Positions 58,101 to 64,000 of a stretch of 64,000 bases of DNA are shown here, one piece after another. The translations under genes were made by a program, and so were the position numbers. Under the pieces are notes generated by a model, which had not been told where the DNA came from, did not search any database, and worked only from the letters and a program-made list of their open reading frames with translations. How positions within the stretch are numbered: the first letter of the stretch is position 1; each line of letters opens with the position of its first letter. This DNA comes from Mimachlamys varia. Lineage: Eukaryota > Mollusca > Bivalvia > Pectinida > Pectinidae. Location of the stretch: NCBI GenBank assembly GCA_947623455.1, contig OX392534.1, forward strand, positions 36,957,426 to 37,021,425. Reading direction: 5' to 3'.

Positions 58101-61100
58101 CTGACGCATACCGTGGGCTAGAATAGCCGATGATGTAGAATTAGAGGAAAAAAGTGTTGCATGAAAAATAACCTCAAAAATTTTTTTAATGGAAATAATG
58201 TTATTTATGTATAGAAACATCTTCATATGTACATTAAATAGCTTACTTTTAGTTATAAAGATTGGAAATGCACCAGATTTAGTGCAAAAAATGTTTCTCT
58301 TAATGTCATACTCCTGTTAGTAACAAGTTTTTGTCTGACAAATGCAACATGAGATACAAAGAAATGCACTGTTGTATTATACACAAATGATTTACACCTG
58401 TATTAAACATATTGCAACGTTTTAAGACTGACCAATCCCTTTGTCAAGCTGTGACTAATTGAAAGTTTTTTAGTATTGTTTACCTGTACAAACTTGGATA
58501 CTAGCTAACTTAATGTTTATATGTATTAAGGATCCTTACAACATCTCATTTGATGTATCCCCATACTCCTTTTTGATGCTAAAATGTTGCCAGACAAATG
58601 GAGGTAATATGTCAAACTTTGTATCTTTATGTCCTGACAGAAACGGTCAGAAGTTGGTGGACGAGACGGCACAAAAGATTGATGACCTGGTGGCTAAAGG
58701 TCAGATGGACGATACCAAGTATAATTTCCTCGCCTACCTCCTCAGCAGGAAGGAACTCAGCTACAAGGATATCAGCATCATCACACTGTCACTGTTTGGA
58801 GATGGGCTAAACACGGTATTAGATTGTTTGTGAAAACAAAATTTCTGTTTTTCTAAAAGAGTTTACTGTTTTATGTGTGGGCATGTGATCAGTGATAAGA
58901 TGCAAGTGTAAACAAAGCTTTTTAGTAACTTATGTGATATTAAGCCAAAAAAAAAATATTTTTGAAAATTTCGTCTGGCATTTTATGAAATGATATTCCT
59001 TAATGTAGTCTGTTGGATATAATTGACATTGAATATTTTCTCTGGTGTAACTTTCCCTTGAAATGAATGAAGACTGTCTTTATATCAAATATTTTTATTA
59101 TCATTCAAGATTGTTTACCAGCTTAAAAAAGCATTGTCACAAAATCTAATCTATTTAATGATGATCAATATTTAATTATGTTTAATCGAAAATACAATGT
59201 AAAATTTCCCTTTTGCAGACTGTGCCAGCATTGATATTTGCATTGTATTGTTTGGCAAGGAACCCTACTGCCCAACAACTGGCCTATGAGGAGGTGTGTA
59301 GGGTCATTCCGGAGGGTGAGACCATCACACCTGACATGGTAGCTCGCTTACCTTACCTAAAGGCATGTGTCAAAGAATCTTCAAGGTAAATCTTGGCACC
59401 TTTAGTCCTTTATATCAAATACCAAATTCATTTTATTGCACGTCCTTAAGTTGCTTTAGCTGTTAACAAGATGTTAAGCTAAATAAAACCAAAATATCGA
59501 ATTTAGTATTTGTATAAAAGCAGTACGTACCAATAATATTTTTGTGTAAAAAAAGTAATGTGAAATGACCTAGGGGAGATAACTCTGCTTGCAATCTTTG
59601 TTTCTATTTGAAAAATATTGATATAGTATTGTCCAACTGATAGATGTTTAATCTGTTTAGTTCCATGACCTTTCCTATCTGCATTTTACAGACTTTATCC
59701 CATTGGCCTGGATATCAAAAGAATTCCACAGAAGAATTTGGTGATTGGAGGTTACCAGGTCCCTGCAGGGGTAAGATTTATATCAGGTTGTAAGTTAGGA
59801 AGTGTAGAATCGTTTTAGGGTCCAAAAGTACAGTAAAGAGTATTGTCTTTGTCAGTGTGTCCAAGAGTCTTGTGTGTAATCATCTGTAGTATAGAACAAG
59901 AGATCTCATGAACAACTTTGATTATATTAACATCATATTATTACTTTTGGGATAAAGATGGTGTACAAGATAATTATATCACAAAAAAATTATAAGATAA
60001 TTTGATGGTCAACAACGCCTCCAAAGATAATACCAAGATTGAAAATTGAAGTTACATGTTTATTGTATATTGTATTTCAATATTGTCAATAAATATTAAC
60101 ACAATGTAGTAAAAGGAGATATAAAGACATTCCATTTACATATTGAACAGAACATTAACTTAATCAGCTCAAGATATTTGAACCCTCAGGAATGAATGAA
60201 AAACAATTCACACAACCTGCTACTATCATATTTTCACAAAGTTATGATTTATATGGCATAATCTATAATTAAAGGCCCAATCTACGTAACTTCTGGAATT
60301 TTTTGGGATTCTGAAAAATTATGAAAAAAATCCAGTTGAAAACCATGCAAAAATGAGTCTAAAAGGAAGTAAACCTGAGCAGTAACTAACAAGAAACTCT
60401 CTACAAAAAAGTCTAAAGAATTGAAAATAATTCAGGTTTAATTCACTTCAACAACAAGCTGCAGTTAGAAGACAGTTCAAAATAGACGCATATTTACAAA
60501 TACCGTGTTTCAACTGCTGCTGTACCGGTAACCACGTAAGAATTCATCTTGAATATTGCTGATATCAGTTAATCTTAACTTAATCTATAAATATAATAAG
60601 TTATAAGGCTTCATTTTTGCTTCATGTTTTGCTGAAAGTTGGGCCTTTAACATTTACATCATGTGTAACTCCTATGTGACTTGATCTGCAGACAATCGTG
60701 GAGCTGGTCCCGTATGTAATGTTCCAGTCATCAGATCATTTCTCTGACCCTGAAAAGTTCAAACCAGAGCGATGGTTGAGAGATGGGTCAGCCCTAAATA
60801 TTCACCCATATCTACTGACTCCCTTCGGTCATGGGCCGAGAATGTGTGCAGGTAATTTAGATTACTTTCGTTTTATCAATGATTGTTGGTGTTCTTTAAA
60901 AAGAAGTGTTTCGATTATTATTTAAGGACTATTAGGAAAAAGTATATGTTATATCACACAAAAGATTTTCACTTTGTTATGAGCCCTCCAAATCTGTCTG
61001 AGTTTGGCACAATCCACAGCAATATGGTTGAAAAGGGAGTACATTATGATTATCAATCACAGGGTCAGTTTACCTGTACTCTCTAATCACTGTTATATTT

Positions 61101-61651
61101 TGGATAAATGTAACATGTAAAAGATCAGTACTTATAAGGTGCCTGTTATCTAACTGTTATTAATCTGATTGGTGTGCTGTCCTTTCTGTTCAGAAAATTA
61201 TACTGTAAATGCACATATTTTAGTGGAAATCTTATTTTAGCAATTTTTAAGATGAAAGCATTCCGTTAAATTATGGTTGTGCTAATTACAGTTTCTGTAT
61301 ATGGCTTCTTCAGCAAGATATTGGTTGTACATGTATCGATTCATCATTATGTTAATTTGTTTAAATTTGATTATGTACTACAATACTATTTATAACATTA
61401 GTACTTTTTAATTGTCTAACATCATAGTATTAACCACCTTTCGAATTAACGTTAAATTTTCACAGGGAGTATCTAAATATTATTGAATTTTCACAGGGAG
61501 ACGATTTGCTGAGCAGGAGATGTATGTGTTATTATCCAAATTGCTACAAAGATTCACCATCGACTGGCAAGGGGAGGAGCTAGAGCAGAAGTTTCAGATG
61601 CTGATGGTTCCAGATAAGCCTGTCACAGTGTCCTTCAAGGATCGTCATTAA
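54898..61651 (+). CDS. Mitochondrial-clan cytochrome P450 (whole gene, 9 exons)
   Basis: Nine exons splice in one frame to 537 residues, the usual length for a mitochondrial P450. Residues 1-45 are rich in Arg, His and Ser with no acidic residue, as expected of a mitochondrial presequence. They are followed by the Pro hinge IPGPRGLPFLG (67-77), C-helix WYRLR (168-172), I-helix FGDGLNTT (345-352), ExxR ESSR (404-407), FKPERW (456-461) and the haem loop FGHGPRMCAG (478-487) with Cys485 as the axial ligand. From family knowledge, such enzymes sit in the inner mitochondrial membrane, take electrons from an adrenodoxin-type ferredoxin and hydroxylate sterols or other lipids; the substrate cannot be told. 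The I-helix has Asn where most mitochondrial P450s have Asp/Glu. It may be CYP10-like or another molluscan family; no subfamily is claimed. It is divergent from CTTNBP2. Confidence 0.93.
55195..55306 (-). mobile_element. tRNA-derived SINE head in P450 intron 1
   Basis: On the minus strand it reads GGTTGGGTGGTGCAATGTTT (A box), then GGGGTTTGATTCCGACCGGG (B box), homologous to the SINE at 43,399. It is 5' part only, starting about 48 bp after the exon 1 donor. The frame of exon 1 runs into it, giving a false longer reading frame. Confidence 0.75.
55670..55748 (-). mobile_element. tRNA-like SINE fragment
   Basis: On the minus strand: GATATAGCTCAGTTTGTTGA (A box) and GGTCCTGGGTTCAAAACTCT (B box). 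The spacing is tRNA-like, but pairing of the acceptor stem is poor, so a decayed tRNA-derived SINE is preferred over a tRNA gene. Confidence 0.55.
56065..56302 (+). CDS. P450 exon 2
   Basis: 238 bp, entering at phase 1 and leaving at phase 2. Acceptor ATTTTCAG, donor ATAC|GTAAGT. It encodes LHKRYQKYGPIMKETIAG then VRLFDPDYVKIVYQNEGKVP, the A-B helix region of a mitochondrial P450. Confidence 0.92.
56303..57398 (+). other. P450 introns 2 and 3 (flanking exon 3)
   Basis: Introns of 314 and 588 bp on either side of exon 3 (56,617-56,810). AT-rich, nothing recognised. Confidence 0.65.
56617..56810 (+). CDS. P450 exon 3 (C helix)
   Basis: 194 bp, phase 2 in and phase 1 out. Acceptor TTGCCAG, donor GAAT|GTGAGC. 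It encodes NGDEWYRLRSAVQQMMMRP, containing the C-helix WxxxR that contacts a haem propionate. Confidence 0.92.
57399..57594 (+). CDS. P450 exon 4
   Basis: 196 bp, phase 1 in and phase 2 out. Acceptor GGTTTCAG, donor TTCCT|GTAATT. It encodes TCFETRLGCLESGSGSW then FHTLFTTPIWKKLVAAEDFF, typical of the F-G region in mitochondrial P450s. The frame stops one codon after the donor. Confidence 0.9.
57727..58376. mobile_element. CAGTGGA-type MITE, long form, in P450 intron 4
   Basis: It starts TA-CAGTGGATTCCACTTCATA and ends AAGAAATGCACTGTTG-TA. Inside it repeats CTTCATAT(G/A)TACATT(A/G)AATAG at about 58,012 and 58,220. Its two ends match the ends of the 87-bp element at 63,374-63,460, including TTTTGTCTGACAAATGCAAC. 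Confidence 0.72.
58641..58815 (+). CDS. P450 exon 5 (start of I helix)
   Basis: 175 bp, phase 2 in and phase 0 out. Acceptor CCTGACAG, donor ACACG|GTATTA. It encodes NFLAYLLSRKELSYKDISII then TLSLFGDGLNT; the exon ends inside the I-helix oxygen-activation motif. Confidence 0.92.
58816..59218 (+). other. P450 intron 5
   Basis: 403 bp, AT-rich, nothing recognised. It interrupts the codons for the two Thr of the I-helix motif. Confidence 0.75.
59219..59385 (+). CDS. P450 exon 6 (I helix to ExxR)
   Basis: 167 bp, phase 0 in and phase 2 out. Acceptor TTTTGCAG, donor CAAG|GTAAAT. It encodes TVPALIFALYCLARNPTAQQ and ends in LPYLKACVKESS, with the Arg of ExxR completed across the splice junction. 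Confidence 0.93.
59386..59691 (+). other. P450 intron 6
   Basis: 306 bp. It contains one GGGGAGATAACTCTGCTT motif (59,574) related to the hairpin motif of the 58-bp array at 3,021-3,680. Confidence 0.7.
59692..59770 (+). CDS. P450 exon 7
   Basis: 79 bp, phase 2 in and phase 0 out. Acceptor TTTTACAG, donor GCAGGG|GTAAGA. It encodes LYPIGLDIKRIPQKNLVIGG then YQVPAG, the beta-sheet between ExxR and the meander. The next intron carries a MITE. Confidence 0.92.
60269..60650. mobile_element. TTAA-flanked MITE, copy 2, in P450 intron 7
   Basis: Homologous along its length to 13,607-13,999 in the same orientation and flanked by TTAA on both sides. The right inverted repeat has lost the ACGTATA part (AAAGTTGGGCCT), so this copy is probably immobile. 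It ends 41 bp before exon 8. Confidence 0.85.
60692..60851 (+). CDS. P450 exon 8 (PERF motif and haem Cys)
   Basis: 160 bp, phase 0 in and phase 1 out. Acceptor TCTGCAG, donor GCAG|GTAATT. It encodes FSDPEKFKPERWLRD and PFGHGPRMCAG; the Cys in this loop is the haem thiolate ligand. Confidence 0.95.
60852..61496 (+). other. P450 intron 8
   Basis: 645 bp. It ends with two copies of TTTTCACAGGGAG (61,457 and 61,488), of which the second is the acceptor that keeps the frame. Confidence 0.8.
61497..61651 (+). CDS. P450 exon 9 (C-terminus, stop codon)
   Basis: 155 bp, phase 1 in, stop at 61,649-61,651. Acceptor TTTTCACAG. It encodes GRRFAEQEMYVLLSKLLQRF, then a short C-terminal beta segment ending VTVSFKDRH. 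An identical upstream acceptor sequence about 31 bp earlier would give an early stop. Confidence 0.93.
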
Positions 61652-62298
61652 GGGAGGCAATTCTATAAAATTGAAAATGAGTCCAGTCAGCTGATAATCT
61701 GGTTTTAATGTGACTTCATAAAATTCATTAAACATGAAATCAAATAACTGAACTTCTTTTTCAGGGTGTTGAGAAGATCTTGATTTAAAATTTGAGAAGA
61801 TTTGGATTAATTAAAAATCTTTTTTTTTTATCTTTGATTTTATTTCATGTGAATTCCATAAAATTGTAATACAAAGATATTATTTTTTACATTTTCATAG
61901 AAATATATCAAATGAAGAAGGTTATAAAAATTGTCTGTCTGTATTAAAAGACATTTCTGATAATTGTTGATAACCAGAAGTATAGGTGTATGTGTAAACA
62001 GAGCTTATTTCAGTGTGTTTTATCAGTTCAGTTAGACTTGAATTGACTGCAGAAATAAGAAAAGTTTTCCATTTTTTCTTTATTGACCATTGATCACAAA
62101 TGAATTGATAATCAAAATCGCTCCTAGAGCAGTTGTTCAGTTGAATGTTTGATACGTATGGAAATCTGTGGATTGTTTACAAGATATGTTTGTGATTGTA
62201 TTTCGAAAGCTTTTTTTAATTTATTATGTAGATTCTCTTTATAATGATGATGGCAATCTCCGTTGTGATATAAACAGGTTGATAAGATGATTATTTAT

Positions 62299-62487
62299 TT
62301 ACAATAACACCCCACTTACTTGAACTCGTGGGGACCTGATAAATAGTTTGAGGAATACATGGTATTCAAGTAATCCAAGGTTGGTGGAATATGAACTCGG
62401 TCGGGACCAAACGAAATGTTCGACGAATAACGGATATTAACAGGAGTTAACTGGGTATGAGTAAGTGGGGTTTTACTGTACATCGGA
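62299..62487. mobile_element. Pogo-like MITE (ACCCCACTTACT ends)
   Basis: The left end TACAATAACACCCCACTTAC and right end GTAAGTGGGGTTTTACTGTA are inverted copies with a few differences, bounded by TA. About 185 bp, no coding capacity. Confidence 0.68.
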
Positions 62488-63373
62488 TGTGACAATCTCC
62501 TTTGTGATGATATAACAGCTTGATATGATAATTATTTATTTATAGCGAATGTTATGAATTAATTTTACTGTGAGTGAAATGTCTAATAGCCTCAAAGCTT
62601 AACTTGACCTTGACACACTTGCCTTTCACATTGTTTTATTACTTTAATAAATAAGTCTTTATATAATTGGAAATTATTTTTCATTTGAAACACAATAACT
62701 GATATGTCATTAATAGGATACTGTATGCATAAAATGATAGTCCATGCATAATATATTATACAGTCAAGCTCTTGTCCTTCACTGGATAAAATCCATATTA
62801 CATATCCTAGTGTTCATTTCACTGTTATCCTGTGATGACGACCGATAAATATATTTAGAATTGTGTGTGATAATATTTGTTGTCATGATAATTCACCCAA
62901 ATAAGAAGGGTGAAGGATGCAGAGGAAAACTATGGCAGAAATATACTGTATATATAGGTATCTCAGCATGTTGTTGAACCCAAATATATGTCGGATACCT
63001 ATATTGTAACCAAACTGAAATCTACCTACAGTTATTTATAGATCAGTTCCTTTGCTGTCCTCCGATTGTGTGGGAATTTACTACCATCTCACCAGAGTGT
63101 TTGTGTTGAACCCTGCATGGTTGTCTGTATAAGATCCCAGTTCACACACACACCGCAAACAAACTAAAATATCGGTAACTAACTTCATGGTATTGTGATG
63201 CAATACAAATATGAACATTTGGATAAGAAGGACAAAATAGACAAATGTCTTACAGGGATTTTTTTCCTGGGTCCAGCGTCCATCAATTTTGTTTGCAGTA
63301 CCTTCAAATTGGGATTTTATATTATGACAACATTTTTCAAGGGAACTTGGCCTATGTCTGGCTCTAATTGCTA

Positions 63374-63460
63374 TACAGTGGACTCCACTTAATATCACCC
63401 CTGTTAATATCATGGTTTTGTCTGACAAATGCAACATGATATAAAGAGGAGTGCACTGTA
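63374..63460. mobile_element. CAGTGGA-type MITE, short form
   Basis: An 87-bp element with ends TACAGTGGACTCCACTTAAT and AAAGAGGAGTGCACTGTA, bounded by TA. It looks like an internal-deletion derivative of the element at 57,727-58,376. A minus-strand 118-codon frame overlapping it is not supported. Confidence 0.75.
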
Positions 63461-63654
63461 ATAGGAAAGTTCCTGACCTTGTTACAAAAAAAAACTTGAC
63501 CTGTCAAAATTAAATACATATGGCTACTCCATACCTCAGACAATAAGTGTTATTATAACACCTTATATATATTTTACTATTTACTGAACTAGATAAGTAT
63601 TATCCCAGTCACAATCATATCCAGTTATCCTTTGTCTCCCTGATTTATTTACAT

Positions 63655-63845
63655 ACTAGCATTATCCTGGTGACATTTCAGCTTTAAAAAATTTAATTTT
63701 GATCTTTTGTCGTACTGCTTTATTTACATACATGTATCAGCATTATCCTGGTGACATTTAAGCTTTAAAACGTTTATTTTGATCTTTTGTCAACACTGCA
63801 TCTTTTACATATCAGCATTATCCTGGTGACATATAACCTTGAAGA
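63655..63845. repeat. Tandem repeat of about 75-81 bp, 3 copies
   Basis: Units share CAGCATTATCCTGGTGACAT (last two copies) and TTTTGATCTTTTGTC. Copies begin near 63,657, 63,738 and 63,815. Confidence 0.8.
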
Positions 63846-64000
63846 AGTTTGTTTTGTTGGATTTTATTTCCTTGTATAAGTGCCAGTGTAGTGACTTTTT
63901 ATATGTTACAACCAGTGATAAAATATTATAACCAGTGAAGAAATATTCATTTGTGATTATTTTTTTGTGCCATTGCGATTTTTTATCATTTACTTGAAAG

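Larger units (their letters stand above)
61652..64000 (+). other. P450 3' flank
   Basis: No further exon or gene is seen. A plus-strand AATAAA at 62,646-62,651 is a candidate polyadenylation signal; ATTAAA near 61,728 is another. Two MITEs and a tandem repeat lie here. Confidence 0.5.

Noticed and set aside
63081..63437. 118-codon minus-strand frame
   Set aside because: It overlaps a MITE, has no recognisable domain, and lacks splice or promoter support.

Overview
The window is eukaryotic, AT-rich and intron-rich, and looks like part of a bivalve mollusc genome (scallop- or oyster-like). That call rests on the intron/exon style, on tRNA-derived SINEs that share a TTTTCTC...TTTCCTCC core, on hairpin-ended interspersed repeats, on AAAGGGA...TCCCTTT tandem repeats and on many short MITEs. 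No species call is made. There are no bacterial operons, CRISPR arrays or rRNA genes.

Two protein-coding genes lie head to head. Gene 1, minus strand (ATG at 54,292, stop at 14,424), is a complete-looking orthologue of cortactin-binding protein 2 (CTTNBP2). I resolved 21 coding exons that splice in one frame into about 1,604-1,609 residues: an N-terminal CortBP2 coiled coil, a proline-rich linker, an ankyrin block of about six repeats, a P-loop (AAA/NAV-like) region with intact Walker A and Walker B, and a Ser-rich tail. Gene 2, plus strand (ATG at 54,898, stop at 61,651), is a nine-exon mitochondrial-clan cytochrome P450 of 537 residues with a basic presequence, WxxxR, ExxR and a canonical haem-Cys loop. 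The 605 bp between the two start codons is probably a shared promoter and holds an overlapping E-box/CRE site.

Layout: 1-14,423 is non-coding 3' flank full of tandem repeats, MITEs and hairpins. 14,424-54,292 is the CTTNBP2-like gene, with introns up to 11.9 kb. 54,293-54,897 is the bidirectional promoter. 54,898-61,651 is the P450 gene. 61,652-64,000 is 3' flank with short MITEs.

The two genes need not act together. One is a cytoskeletal/STRIPAK-type scaffold, the other a mitochondrial monooxygenase that would use adrenodoxin-type electron transfer. They probably share only a promoter. No new enzyme system was found. The less ordinary signals are repeats that duplicate or create splice signals beside CTTNBP2 exons (exons 6, 8 and 9), an ambiguous splice junction between exons 13 and 14, a decoy acceptor before the last P450 exon, and several well-delimited non-autonomous DNA transposons (TTAA-type, hAT-type and pogo-type).
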